A stretch of 64,000 bases of DNA from Craterostigma plantagineum (lineage: Eukaryota > Streptophyta > Magnoliopsida > Lamiales > Linderniaceae). The stretch spans positions 8,432,001 to 8,496,000 of the forward strand of contig JAPQWV010000001.1 of NCBI GenBank assembly GCA_027422505.1, in the 5' to 3' direction. This document shows, one piece after another, positions 9,921 through 21,919 of the stretch; positions within the stretch are counted from its first letter, which is position 1; the number at the start of each line of letters is the position of its first letter. Position numbers and translations under genes: made by a program. Below the pieces are notes generated by a model that saw only the letters and a list, made by a program, of their open reading frames with translations, was not told the DNA's origin and did not search any database.

Positions 9921-11520
9921 TTATGGAAGGTTCAACATGCCTAATTTTCCGACAAGGAATTGGAACCGTTTTTCATCCAATGCCTTGGTGAAAATGTCAG
10001 CTAGTTGATATTCCGTGTTCACAAAATACATGTCAATGATGCCTTTTTCTACGTGATCTTTGATAAAGTGATATCGTATGTCTATGTGTTTTGTGCGTGA
10101 GTGGTGAACAGGATTACACGTAATCGCAATGGCATTTTGGCTATCGCTATAAATGGGTATATTATTTAGATTGTACCCATAGTCGCGAAGCTGAGTCCGT
10201 ATTCACAGCATATGCGAGCAACAGCTGGCAGCCGCGACGTATTCTACCTCGGCTGCCGATGTCGAAACGCAGTTCTGCTTCTTTGATGACCAGCAGACTA
10301 GCTTTTCGCCTCGAAATTGAGCACCACCAGATGTGTTTTTCCTGTCCATTCGGTAACCTGCATAATCAGCGTCAGTATAGCCAATCAATTTGAAGTTTGT
10401 GCCTTTAGGGTACCATAAACCTAAGGTCGAGGTGCCCTTGAGGTAGCGAAGAATCCGCTTGACCGGGAGCATCTGAGATTCTTTGGGGTCGGCTTGGAAA
10501 CGGGCGCATAGACAAGTGGCAAACATGATATCCAGCCGGCTTGAGGTGAGATAAAGAAGAGAGCCGATGATGCAGCGATATAATGTAATGTCGATCGCTT
10601 TTCCAGTGGGATCGGCATCCAACTTGCAGTTTGTAGACATGGGAGTGCTTATCGGCTTGCTCTGATCGTGATGGAATTTCTTCAAAATGTCCTTGATGTA
10701 TTTAGTCTGACTGATGAATATCCCATCATCGAGCTGTCTTACTTGAAGTCTAGAAAGAACTGCATCTCTCCCATGTGACTCATTTCAAATTTGTTCTTCA
10801 TCAAATCTCCAAATCTCTTGCATAGCCGTGGATTTTTTGACCCGAAGATGATGTCGTCTACATAAACTTGGACGACCATCAAATCTTTGTCTTGACGACC
10901 ATCAAATCCAGATTTTACGAGGAAATCGCTCAAGACGTCATACCAAGCACGTGGGGCTTGTTTCAGTCCGTAGAGAGCTTTGTCCAATCGATAGACGTGA
11001 TCGGGATGTTCTTGATCAATAAAGCCTTCTGGCTGAGCGACGTAGACTTCCTCTTTTAACACGCCGTTAAGAAAGGCGGTCTTTACATCCATTTGGTAGA
11101 CTTTGAAGTCTTTATGAGCTGCGTAAGCCTTGAAAAGACGAATGGCTTGGATTCGGGCCACAGGAGCCTAAGTCTCGTCGTAGTCAATTCCTTCCTGTTG
11201 ATTATATCCCTTCGCAACCAGTCTCACTTTATTCCTAATCAATTCTCAATCTTCATTCTTCTTGTTTTTAAACACCCATTTCGTCCCGATGATTGTTTCC
11301 CATGCGGACGGGGTACTAAGGTCCACACTTGAAGACGCTCAAATTGGTTGATTTCATCTTGCATTGCTATTACCCAATCTGGGTGTTTTAGTGCGTCTGC
11401 TACCTTGGTTGGCTCACTTTTGCTTAAGAAGAAGCCGAATAGACTGTGATGATGACGTGTCCGTACTCCACTCGAAGGATCACCAATAATCTGATCAACC
11501 GGATGTGCTCGAGTCCACTT
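9921..11520 (-). pseudogene. BD copy 1 pol: reverse transcriptase and RNase H
   Basis: Copia RT and RNase H in at least three frames. RT pieces (11520-10739): [48 protein letters not shown], the intact active site YVDDIIFG, and [16 protein letters not shown]. About 45 bases are missing just before the YVDD segment compared with copy 2. RNase H (10685-9921): LYRCIIGSLLYLTSSRLDIMF, the first catalytic Asp in [18 protein letters not shown], then, after a stop at 10203, [15 protein letters not shown] and ADIFTKAL. The natural stop is TAA at 9921-9923 after LGMLNLP, a common copia pol ending. Confidence 0.85.
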
Positions 11521-13002
11521 TCACTCATGAGGTAGTGCAGAGCTAGACGCATCGATCATTTGTGGACTGAGACTTCCAAGGATATCAGATTGTTCAATTG
11601 GTTGAGGTAAGTCAGATTCTGCACTTGAATCGAGTGATTCTGATGAGACTTCCTCATGGAATGTTGTAGGATCTTCAGTGATCTGTGGTAAATCTGAATC
11701 GGGTGAGGTAGGGACATTTGAAGAGCTTGGTACGTCGGCCTCGTCGAGTGGGGGCTCCACTAAAGGTGTAGCAGTATTGGTTTCTGGGCAATATACAAGC
11801 TCAAAGAGAGAGTCCAAATCTTCCAATGCAAGTTTCAGAGCTTCTTCAGATGTTGAGTCCGGAGTTGTTGCCATCTTCTGTTGGTTTAGTGCCAACATAC
11901 TAGTGTATACGGTTCTGAACTGTCGTATCCAGAAGCCACTCTGCCACTTCGTGGAAAGTGAAGTTGTAGCTTCCTTTGATTGATCGGTTGGACTTGATGT
12001 AAACTCGGTACGCCTTTGACGTTGATGAATACCCGATGAATGTAACTTCGAATCTTTAGGGTCGAACTTAGCACGTTACTCTCTCGTTCGCCACAAAGCA
12101 CTTGCACCCGAAGACCTTAAAGAATGAGATATTGGGTACTCGCTTGTTTATTATTTCATACGGAGTCTTATCGAAGCGCTTGTGAACCACCGTCTTGTTC
12201 TGAGTGAAACAGGCAGTATTTACTGCTTCAGCCCAAAGGAAGTGTGGGAGGCCGGAATGGATCAGCATTGTACGGGCGGCTTCTACTAGAGTCATGTTAT
12301 TCCTTTCAACGACCCCGTTCTGTTGAGGCTTCTTAGCGGCTGAAAATTGCTGACTGATGCCAAGTGTCTGATAAAATTCACTGAGATACTTATTCTTGAA
12401 CCCAGTGCCGTTGTCTGTTCGGATGACTTGGACGGTTTGTCGCAGCAAATGCTGAGTAGTGTTCACAAAATTGACAATCAAGTCCCCTATCTCATCTTTG
12501 GTTCGGAGGAACTTTGTCCAAGTGTAGCGAGAGAAGTCATCAACAATGACCAGAATTTACTTGCGTCCATTAATACTCTGTGTTTGCATAGGTCCACAGA
12601 AGTCCATGTGAAGCAATTCCAGTGGACGGGAAGTAGACGCAATCTTTTTTATTTGATGAGATTCTCGCTTCATTTTCCTAATGCGCACGCGAACATTGAT
12701 GCTCTTTCTGTAATACTATAGTTGGAAGACCGTAGACCAACTTTTTCGTCGAAAGCCGTTGAAGAGCTTTAATGTAGAGATGAGACATACGTTGATGCCA
12801 TAAGCTATTCCTCTGAATTACAGTCTGAGAGATGAGGCAAACAGCTGTCGAAGGGTGCACGGATGTCAGGTTGATCGTGTAGAGATTTGATTTCCGAAGT
12901 CCTCCGAGGAGTTCTTTGTTCTGACTGTCCAAAATTCTGCACCGGTCAGCAAGAAAGACCACCTGAAATCCTTTGTCGCAGAATTGGCCTATGCTGAACA
13001 AG
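11521..13002 (-). pseudogene. BD copy 1 pol: integrase and acidic linker to RT
   Basis: The integrase zinc region is SLWHQRMSHLYIKALQRL with two His; the Cys pair is blurred by a frameshift near 12680 (KEHQC). The core keeps RTDNGTGFKNKY (second Asp) and NGVVERNNMTLVEAARTML (Glu). It then reads FLWAEAVNTACFTQNK and PNISFFKVFGCKCFV, the usual copia integrase end. The linker (11898-11521) is Ser/Glu/Pro rich with no domain. The frame changes at about 12070, 12480 and 12680. Confidence 0.83.
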
Positions 13003-15179
13003 TTATGGCGGAGACCTTCGACATAAGAGACATCCTTTATCGTAAGATTTTCCAGAATGATGTCCCCGAATCCTAGAATGGGGGCAGAGTTGTTGTTTCC
13101 AAATCAGACTTTTCCATTCGGTTGGTCTTTGTAGTTGCTCAGCAGTTCTTGTATTCCCGTCTGTGTGTGGAGCAACCAGAGTCGAGGTACCACACATGAT
13201 TGATCTGCAAACACAATTTTAGAGAGCTTTAGGTACCCACTTATAAGTGGGTCCTCTCAGATTAGCAGACTTAGGAGTTTGTTCAGAAATGGTTCCTAAA
13301 TTAGTGTTTGTAGGTGATTTAGCGACCCAAGTCATCTTTGAAGAAGTCGATTTGGGTTTGCCCTTTGTAGAAGACTTGGCCTTTCCGGCTTTTGTTTTCT
13401 TAGGTGGAGTTTTAGGAACCCATTTAGGTTGAACCTTGCAGGGAAGATTAATTTCCACGCGGACAAATGTTTTGGTAGGCTTGACCGAGGAAAAGATCTT
13501 TTCGTTTGATAATCTCCTAAGGTGCTTAGGGTATTCGATCTTAACTGGATACCGTAGGTGAGCACAAGCATGAATAGCGCCATACGCTTTCTTTATGACT
13601 GGATCCTGTTTCCTACGGGTCACCGTAGAAGCATTTGTCTTAGAATGATTGATTTTATTGCTGAATTAGAACATGTTTCGAAACTAGTACTTCTAAATGT
13701 GATAGGCTTTAAGGAGCAAGTAGAAGCAATTATTTTGAGAGAGGAAACAGCTCTTTTATTTCTGCGAGTGTCTTTATTTTTACAAAGGGAGATATATTTG
13801 TTGAGGAATTCAAATCTACGAACTCCTTCTCTAATTTTATTCTAGACACTCTTGCCTTCAACTCTAGTGCTGTCCTTACGCTCCTTGTAGACGTAAGCAA
13901 AGCAGGATTAGAGTTAGAATTTTTTTGATTATTTTTAATTTTCTGATCCTTTGAAGGCGCTTTTTCTTTCTTCACGCTTTCCAGAGTAATATTTTCGATT
14001 GGGGAAGATGCGTGAGAAATAGTTCTTGAGATGGAGGAAGCTTCGAGATTTTCCATCTCTTTTAGGAATTTTTCTTTTTAGCTTCAAAATCCTTTCTTTC
14101 TTTTTCTAAGGCGGCTCTTAATCCCTCTATTTTCTTAACTATGGGAGGTATGTAAAGAGAATTTTCAGAATGATGATTTTGAACTTCCTCATTTTAGAAT
14201 GGTCTTCAAGAAAATTGTTTGTTTTAAGGCTCCAGCCCTTGGGAGGTACCCAAGTTTTGTCGCGTTGATTCAGTTCGATGTAAGAAAAGGGTTTTTCAGC
14301 CCTAGTGTTGGCTTGTCTCTTGGCTTCTTCTTCCTCAAACGTTGCTTTTGCGTTAGTAAAGGTCATGAGAGAAGTTAGTCCGAGACCCATGTACGAGATA
14401 TCATAAAGTTGTTTGCAGTTAACCTTCTTCAATTTACATGGGTTCTCATAGCCTAAGCCATACTTATCGTCATAGAATTCTAAGTCCTTGGGCTAATTCA
14501 AAAATATAGTTTGATCAGTATTTGCCCTTTTCACCAAAAGATCTTCTAATTTCTTAATTTTATTATATAGCTTCTTACGCTCAGCGAGGTAGCATAGTTA
14601 TTTAGAGCGGTGCTCTTTTCGGCCTGACAGACGTCTAGACTTTTACGTAGTTCACTAATCTTAGAATTTGACTTAGTCAATTCTTCGAAATTAGTGACCT
14701 TCTTAGTTGCTGCCTCAAGTCTACTTTTTACAGGACTTTTTTCTTCCAAGTTCCTTAGTAGACATTTGTGGTTATTGTCTAGCCTGTCCTCTAGTTCTTT
14801 TATTACCGAACTATGCTTATCTAATGAGGTGTCCTCAGACCTAAGAAGCCGTTTCTTTACTTTTATTCCTCGTTTTTGCTCAGTTACCATGTTAGCAAAT
14901 TTGGAGCTTAACTCAGCTAACAAGTCAGAATTTGTAAAGTCAGAGGTTTCTACCTCCTGAGATGAGGTGGATACTTTCTCATCGTCCGTCTCTGCGGGAG
15001 TATCATCTTCCTTTTCATCATCAAGGCGTGCCATTAGAGCAAGATTGTCGGTGTCAGAATCTGAGTTGTCCTCTAGCCAGTGGTCCTGCTCTGCCATAAG
15101 AGCTACTCCAGCTTCCTTTTGTTTGGATAGTTGAAGCTTCCTAGAGTAGTAGTTTGCATCATTTTTCTATGGGAGGGTG
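13003..15179 (-). pseudogene. BD copy 1: protease and long coiled-coil linker
   Basis: The protease is frameshifted: GIQELLSNYKDQ is recognisable at 13170-13100, and the intact counterpart in copy 2 reads CSSHMTGIQELL. Upstream lies a Lys/Ser-rich linker (13219-14056) ending YKWVPKAL, and then a charged region (14546-15097) with DNLALMARLDD followed by heptad-like SELRKSLDVCQAEK, predicted by eye to be coiled coil. A coiled-coil stretch between the Gag zinc knuckle and protease is a known trait of Sireviruses. I cannot compute a coiled-coil score. Confidence 0.65.
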
Positions 15180-16202
15180 CACTCCCCAGCAAAGTGACCT
15201 GTTTTTCCACAATTAAAACATTTTAGTATGTCTTTGGAAATCATGGCTTCTGAGGACTCAGCCGGCTGGTCTTTTTTCTTCGAGCTTGTAGTTCGAAGTC
15301 TGTTGGCAGAAGATGATGACTTCTTCTTGAGTACTGCTTTGTCATCATCTTGGCGACTAATGCCAGCTGTTTGCCAATTTCTTTGATCTCAGAGGGAAGT
15401 TCTGATGTGTCTTCATCCTCTGAGGAGCTAGGGAGCTTGACGTGCTTTTCCTTGCGTGAGCGGGAGCTCTTCTTCTCAGAAACTAGAGCTATGGAGTCCT
15501 AGGTCTGTTTGCCCTTTTGCTCCTTTTATAACTCACCTATGTCTTCTTCATGCTGTGCGAGGGTATCAAAAATAGCGTGACTATCCATCTCGTCCAAGTC
15601 CTTATTTTGTCGGAGTTGGGTAAAGATCTTCTTCCAGTCGGTGGGCAGTGCGGACAGGAACCGAATGTTCATCTCCATGTTAGTCTTTTTGATTTCAATC
15701 TTCCTCATTTCGTTGAGAAGAGTGAGGTATCGCTGGTAATGATCGTGTAATCTCTCCTCACTTCTGGCCTTGAAGGAGTCATAAGCTGTGAGTATGTTAG
15801 CCTTCTTAGCTTTGGCTCCGACTTTGGTTCTTTGCATCATTCGCTCCAGTTCATCCCACATCCCTTTAGCAGTTGGGATGCTATCTATTTACCTATATCA
15901 TTCGGGATGCCCTGCATCAGTGTGTTCTTAGCTATAAGATCTACTGTTGCTCTTCTTTTCTCAGCTTCATCGTACTCACTGCGTAATTATATTCGCCTGG
16001 TGGGTTCGATTGGAGGATTGTTCGAGCTATCACCTTCTTGGGTTATGTAAAAAGTTTCCGGTCCCTCATGAAGTGATTTGAGCAGATCTTCAGCCTGATC
16101 TTTAAGTTCGATGAAGTTTAAGAACCGTCTTCTCCAAACTGTGTATTCGCCCCTTTTGAGAATTAGAGGACGATTATCATTTCCTAGAGAATAGGCATCC
16201 AT
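15180..16202 (-). pseudogene. BD copy 1 gag: capsid region and zinc knuckle
   Basis: Starts with ATG at 16202 (MDAYSLGNDNRPLIL, then YTVWRRRFLNFI), the usual N-terminus of this copia Gag type. The second piece (15861-15526) has MWDELERMMQ, YDSFKARSEERLHDHYQRYLTLLNEM and FLSALPTDWKKIF, typical capsid motifs. The zinc knuckle at about 15180-15220 is [14 protein letters not shown] (CX2CX4HX4C). Frame breaks lie near 15490 and 15880-15980. The product would form virus-like particles in the cytoplasm; this copy is broken. Confidence 0.83.
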
Positions 16203-17228
16203 TTCTTCTTTGAGTTGATGTAGGGTCTTCGTTTGTTGTTTTGATGTCTTGAACTGGTGTGGTGTGCTTCACAAGTAGCAGATTAGTTAGTAGCGTTTGA
16301 TTCTAGAGCAGTTTCGAGAATAATTTTTGATTCAATCTTTAAAGTTTGATCAAAAATTAACTTCTCGAGAAAAATTGGTGTTGTTACTGTTCTCGTGCGA
16401 GAAAGTACGCCAGCGAAAAATTTTTCGAGCGAGATAAATTGCTCAAAATCTTTTGGTCGAGAAAAATTTGGATCGTGAATTTATTTCGAGCGCGAAGAAA
16501 CAACGTGTTTAATAAGTTTTTCGCTTGGTCAAAATAATTCGTTGACTGAAAAGTTTCTCGTACGCAAATGTTTTTCGCTTAGTCAAACTGAGAAGTCTGA
16601 CCGAAAAAGTTTTTCGACAGTAAGTTTTACGCGCGCAAAGTCAAAATTGGTCTTTGTCGAAAGAAATTTTCGCTAAGTAATGCTCGAGAAATTTTTCTAC
16701 TAAAGTTGTTCTTGATAGTGGAGACTTTAGGTCTGACTCAGTATTCTGATCGAGAAAAATTTTCGCGCACAGTTTTTCGATCGAGAAATTAATCTGATCG
16801 AAGAACCTTGCGAGAAAAATTCAAATTATTGCAAAAATTCACAAAATACAGTTAACGCAGATTCAAGCAAAAACACCAAATTTGAACGTTAAATTGCAGG
16901 TATGCTCGCAATCATCTACTTAGCACACACGAACTAGTAATTAAACATGTTATGAAGCAAAGTATATGGAATTTGATCAAAATCAGAACACGTTCAAACT
17001 GTTTATCGCGTGAACAGTACTCGAAGTTCAAACACCTACGGATCTACTCGCAATTATTGAATATCACTAAATCGAGCACAAAAACATCAAATTCAAACCA
17101 ATTAGACGTAAAATTGAGCTACTAGATCGAATTTGAGATTCGCGCCAAACTATTCTTCGATGGAACAGTACCCGAACTCAAATTTCGATCCAGTTCTAAC
17201 AATTTTCGATTCAAAACAGAACGAATCT
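16203..17228 (-). other. BD copy 1: leader between PBS and gag
   Basis: No gene. The stretch 16320-16830 is dense in variants of a self-complementary motif, CGATCGAGAAA...TTTTTCG. The same style of sequence fills 46680-47890 of copy 2, but there it lies upstream of ORF D. Confidence 0.6.
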
Positions 17229-17240
17229 GCTCTGATACCA
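17229..17240 (-). other. BD copy 1 primer-binding site (Met-tRNA)
   Basis: Minus strand TGGTATCAGAGC, a perfect match to the plant initiator Met-tRNA 3' complement, two bases from the LTR end at 17243. Confidence 0.92.
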
Positions 17241-17242
17241 TT

Positions 17243-17593
17243 TGTTAGGTCCTAGTTTATCAACTCCATGATCCTAGACATGAATTCGAAGGTTATCGAT
17301 TAGAATTGTATAGAATTGAAGTTCGATCGAAAACCTCTTTAGAAGAACACGAGAGAGAATCCTTGTAGTGAGAGAAGATGTTTGATGTTTCTCTCTCTAG
17401 AAATTGAATTGCAAGCCTTTCGGATCGATTTTCTAAACTTCTCTATTAGCTCAATGTTTGTACATCTATTTATACCAAACATTCTTGGTATAAATATCAA
17501 ACTAGTCCTAAACTAAGGACAAATTACATGAAACGCCCCAAATTACAAGGACAACTAATAAAATCAAAGCAAAACTAAAACTGATATTCTACA
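17243..17593 (-). repeat. BD copy 1, 5' LTR (351 bp)
   Basis: Plus-strand start TGTTAGGTCC and end ATATTCTACA, with a TATA box on the minus strand at 17465-17473. It closely matches 42493-42844 and the partial LTR at 1-215. To the right it abuts the gag/AP fragment of element F. Confidence 0.9.
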
Positions 17594-17674
17594 AATATTT
17601 TTAAGCCCCTTGGGCAAAACCAAAACGTCAGAAAGTTCTAAACAATGTAATGACGATAAGACTAAGGTCTTCGA

Positions 17675-18266
17675 TCACACGTGTGTAGCTGGTACACTAT
17701 GTCCATTACCTAGGTTGATCGAGACCTCGCCAGCTCGAAACTTCCTACTTCGTTCTAGACCTTGGTTCAAAACAAAAATGTGGTAACTAGCTCCTGAGTC
17801 AAGTATCCACGAAGTAGAACACACAGACCAATTAGCTTCAAAAACTAATTGCTTTCCTGAGGTGTCAGACGCCTCCAGCTTCGGACAGTCACGATTCCAA
17901 TGGCCCAACTGCTGGCAATGGAGGCACTTATAAGCTTTGCGCCCGACTCTCGACCTTCTTGGTCTTCGCCTTCTTGGCGACTCTACCCTTAGCCACGCCC
18001 GCCTTGTTCGAGTTGTTCGATCCCTTGGACCTAGAAGTCGCAATAAGCATTTAGGCGTGCACCTTCGCTGAATCTTCAATCCACTGATCCTGGAGTACTA
18101 TCTCCTTATCAGGGGATTCAGCTGTGGGCGATTCTGGCTCCTTAATGTCGAAGACATAATCTAGTTTCGCTAATTTGTGGACGATTCTCAAATTTCTGAG
18201 CCAGTCTACATAGTTCGGTCCCACCAAACAATGTTTCTCCAAGAGTGTAATTAATGAGTTTGTCAT
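17675..18266 (-). pseudogene. Element F gag-protease fragment
   Basis: Gag begins at 18266 (MTNSLITLL, then NYVDWLRNLRIV), a very common copia Gag start. It jumps, after an apparent internal deletion and frame change near 18060, to the zinc knuckle CLHCQQLGHWNRDC (CX2CX4HX4C). The protease active site WILDSGASYHI comes next. The capsid core that should separate these parts is largely missing. The frame is lost near 17675 and the sequence is cut off at 17594. Confidence 0.8.
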
Positions 18267-19883
18267 CGCAACTAATAGAGAAGAAAATAAAGTGCAGAAA
18301 ATAAACAGATAGTTGGGATTTGTAGTGTTTCGTCAGACTAAATTAGGACTTTAAATTTTCGTCCTACTCCCACTATTTTTGTCGAAACCCGTTCTCCCGT
18401 TATTTATTTCGGAAACCTTGTTGAGTGGTTTCATAGTGATGTTGCATTCCCTGCGCCACAACAAACTAGCCTCAACTTAACAGCTTATTGGCTCGTTTGG
18501 TTAGCCAAGGTCGTGTCCCACACGTTTCTGTCACACAGAAGATTCAACGTCTTCGTCTTAACCAGGGTCCCTCAGCTGTAACTCGGAACATATTGGGAAT
18601 GAGTGTCCAAGTGCAACCTATCAACGTCCTGCTACCTTCCACTTTTCCATGAACTTCATCCCCCCGTAGGCTAACTCTTTGTTAGAGGGTGAAGAGTGGT
18701 CGGTGAGCGGCAATCATAATTGCATCCAAGCCCGTTGACACAAAGGCGAGGGTTTTGGCGCCGTAACTCGGTCAACCGCAACCGTACACCTAAGTCGTAA
18801 CATTTTTGGACTTGATAGAAGACATGAGCGTAGCCCCTTTACTCACTTGATATTAAAGGACCTCGGGAGAATCCTCACAGTTCTAACACGAGCACATTAT
18901 TCACATTATCACGAACGAAACCGACAAACACATAATGGACTTTAATAGTAAACCTAGTTTCAACCTATCAAAGTAAATGTGAAAGATCGGGGATATTTGT
19001 AGTTCTATCCTAATTGTACAAAACAATAAGACTCTACGTCTTCGGGCTTTGCTCGAACGGACGCCCAGGCTACCAGCTCGTTCGTTCGGGTTCCTCTCGA
19101 TCAACACTCGTACGGCCGTTTTAACAAACTACAATAGCCTACGACGGGGAATCTATCCCTAATATTACCGCCCGTCTTATCTAATGAAAATTGTAAAGTA
19201 CAACCCGGGGGAGACATTGTCACCCTTAACATATCACCCGGGAAAAAACCAGAACCTAATCCCATCAATCACCACATTATTCGAATAACATGCATCACGA
19301 TAAATTTAATACATTTCGGAGCCGAAATCGAATTTTGGCTTTTAAATGGGCCGGGCCTAGCCCTATGTATATTGGGCCGTAGGATGGGCTGGACCAGGCC
19401 ATTCGGGCATGTGTCGGGGATGCTCGCGCCATACGCGCTGTCAGCCGCATGTCGTGCGCACCATGCGGCCAGCCCCGATCCGCACGTGCGCGGTCTTACC
19501 TACTTTCCGCGCATCCACGCACGGCTTTCTCGAGCGCCGCATGCACCCACACACGCGACCCGTGCCTCTCATGCCGCATGCCCCGAATGCGGTCAGCCCC
19601 ACGCACTGCGCGCTGCGCGCGGCCAACTCGTCTTGAGTTGCGCACCGTGCGCACCATGCGCACTGGCTGCCCGTGCGTCGTGCGCACCATGTGCACGGAT
19701 AGGAGCAGGCCGCGCGCTCCACGCAGCCTGCCCGTGCGTCGCGCGCACCTCATGCGACTAGACGTAGCCCCGCGAGCCGCGCGTGCGGGTTGCCCGGGCG
19801 CCGTGTGCGCCATGCGCACAGCTAAGGCTTTTGGGGTTTTCGTGGTCTTTTTGTCATAGTCCCGGGACTTTAACCGAGCCTAT
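18267..19883 (-). other. Element F leader between PBS and gag
   Basis: No gene is seen. 18300-19330 is ordinary AT-balanced sequence without repeats I could find. 19330-19830 is a GC-rich block, listed separately. Confidence 0.5.
19370..19830. repeat. GC-rich low-complexity block with GCGCACCATGCG-like repeats
   Basis: The block is far more GC-rich than anything else in the window and rich in CpG. Variants of TGCGCACCATGCGCA recur (for example near 19455, 19645 and 19678). Open frames exist on both strands and several frames at once, with translations dominated by Ala, Arg, Cys and His. That is what GC-rich repeats give by chance, so no protein is called. Confidence 0.7.
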
Positions 19884-19896
19884 GGCTCTGATACTA
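19884..19896 (-). other. Element F primer-binding site (Met-tRNA)
   Basis: Minus strand TAGTATCAGAGCC, one mismatch to the initiator Met-tRNA complement, one base from the LTR end. Confidence 0.8.
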
Positions 19897-19897
19897 C

Positions 19898-21919
19898 TGT
19901 TGGGAATCCCCGAGGGTCCCCAGACCCACGTTTCTAGAACTGCGGAATTTTAAAATTTTACGGAGTTTCCCGTCTATCAAAGATCGCTCGGGTACAAACA
20001 CGAGAACGTAATGACGTAAAGATATAAGGGATCAGACATGATACCTTGTTGAAATCTCTCGACGATGGCTAGCTTTGAATCCTTCGAATCCCCGAGGCGT
20101 AGTGCCCCTCTCCTACGCCTAAAGCACACGAACGGTACGCGTTCTTTGCACAGATCGTCACGCCGGCACTTCACTAACATCGCAACTGTCCTTGCATGTG
20201 CGGCTTGACCAAGAACGAACTGCTTGCTGCGCCCGAGAGAGAGAGTGCGAGAGAGAAAGTGATGAGAGGAGAAAACTCTTAGTTTTTCCTCTCTTGAACT
20301 CAAATTCGAAAATTTAGCTTCTTCTTTTCTTTAGGATCACGAAAATCCTTATTTATACCACTTAGGATTGGCCAAAAATAGGTTGAGGTGGTAAGAGAAA
20401 AATCCGCACACCTCCCCCTTTACCAAGTCTTCGTTTTACCAAGTAACGAATTCAAAATTCAAACTTTAAATTTAATTAATTAAATATCCAATATCTTGAT
20501 TAATTAAAATACCATATTTATTATATTTTAAATATATAATATCCAATATAAATATATTTAATAATTTTCGAAATTTTATCTAATAAAATTCGAAACTTAT
20601 ATATATACGATATATATTATTTAATTTCAAATTAAATAATATTATTTCTCTAACACAATATAAATATATAAATCTAATTTAAATCATATACTAAATATTC
20701 AATATCTAATATTTTATTTCAGAATTATATCGTGAGGTGAATAGGCCATTTTACCCCTCACTAGTCAAACTTAGATTTTCGGCCAATCAGGATCTTGGCC
20801 AAGCCACAAACCCTAATGTATCAATCTAGGACCTAGCCTTGTCTCTCTCTATGATGATGACGTTGTGTCGGTTGCCCTTTTTAAGCCCGACTCTCTTGGT
20901 TCGTCTCAACCGGCCTAGGAGGTATCTAGGAGTTCGGTATTCACCTAGCCAGCCCCGTGGTACCAAACAGATCTCAAGTTGAGTACGAATTTGATCTAAT
21001 CATAATCCACGAACCCACTGTAGATTTTCGTCATACGTATAAACCTTTACGTTTGTCCTGGTCGAACGAAAGTCACGCATTGTCAAACTTACAGATTTCG
21101 ATCCTATGTCGTTTATGTTAGTGAAAATACCTAACCTGCCCTCTACGACTATCACGAGTCAGTTATATGCTCTGGACAGAGACATGGATAAATTCCCGCA
21201 CATTAAACTTGCCATAGGGCGTTAACCTCAAATTTAATCGAGCTCGTAAATCCCGCTCCACGGTTCAACCGGCAATCGCATCGAAAAGTCAAGACCGTAT
21301 TTCGTCGCTGACCCATGCCACCAGCAAGACAGGCCTAGCAAACTAGTGACAAGTCAAGACCTCAAGACCAACCCCAAGTTAACCCTTTCGGTCTAAGGTT
21401 CGCGCAGACTACTTCAGTCAATCGATCGATCAAGGATAATCCAAGCGTGTGATCGTTCGATTATGAGTTAGTGTCCAAATACAGATAATCCCATTTTGTA
21501 TCTTTGTCACGGGCTCCCACTTCCCAAGTGAACTGTTGGCAACATAACCGTATTGGACCCATCGACAAACCAGCCATACTTGTCGATCCAATGACCCTAC
21601 TGGAGACTTAGACTTGTGGACTAATTTTAATATTGCAGTATCTCAGCCTACTGGTGCCCCTCTCTGTCCCAACAGATCAGTAACTGAACTGCCAATATTT
21701 GGGCTTTATTAATTTGTCTTATTCACCCAGACTGCAACGTGTAATCTTTAGACTATTTAATAATTTGCCTTTTAATTTATTTATCGAATAATAAATTAGT
21801 TTTGAATAAAATCATTCCATTAATAGAAGTAATCAAATTACATCACTAAACACTACATATTACCAAATTGCCCTCGTACACTCAGTCTCGTACGACACCT
21901 AGGGCATATACCCTCAACA
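19898..21919 (-). repeat. Element F 5' LTR (2,022 bp)
   Basis: Plus-strand start TGTTGGGAATCC and end ACCCTCAACA, giving TGTTG/CAACA termini. A TATA box on the minus strand (TATAAATAAGG) is at about 20348-20358, some 450 bases from the PBS. A very AT-rich stretch lies at 20450-20730. To the right, decayed gypsy pol (K) starts at once. Confidence 0.8.

Larger units (their letters stand above)
1..17593 (-). mobile_element. Element BD copy 1: large Ty1/copia element with a third ORF (left LTR cut by window edge)
   Basis: Read on the minus strand the order is LTR (17243-17593), Met-tRNA PBS, about 1 kb leader, gag, zinc knuckle, coiled-coil linker, protease, integrase, RT, RNase H, 1.8 kb non-coding block, internal PPT, ORF D, terminal PPT, LTR (1-215). 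The two end segments belong to one LTR family (same start, same end, same TATA region) and lie next to a PBS and a PPT respectively, so they can be ends of one element. Integrase precedes RT, the copia order. The coiled-coil linker between zinc knuckle and protease, the Met PBS and the extra 3' ORF suggest the Sirevirus/Maximus group; that placement is inference. Element A (3590-8087) interrupts it. Without A about 13.1 kb is visible. The two LTRs differ at roughly 7 percent of the 215 bases I could compare, so the copy is old. Confidence 0.75.
17594..21919 (-). mobile_element. Element F: 5' part of a Ty1/copia element, cut by BD copy 1
   Basis: On the minus strand: 2.0 kb LTR, Met PBS, 1.6 kb leader, then gag and protease start, and a sudden end at 17594 where the LTR of BD copy 1 begins. 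The rest of pol and the 3' LTR are not in the window to the right; they may lie left of base 1, beyond BD copy 1. Confidence 0.75.

Noticed and set aside
16320..16830. CRISPR-like array of CGATCGAGAAA motifs
   Set aside because: No constant repeat length, no regular spacers and no cas genes; the context is a plant retrotransposon leader.
17229..17240. tRNA gene signals at TGGTATCAGAGC sites (17229, 19884, 39859, 50952)
   Set aside because: Only the 3' complement of Met-tRNA is present; no cloverleaf can be formed. They are primer-binding sites.
19372..19859. Several overlapping open frames on both strands in the GC-rich block
   Set aside because: They are open in many frames at once, with repetitive Ala/Arg/Cys/His translations and no domain. 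This is expected from GC-rich repeats lacking stop codons.
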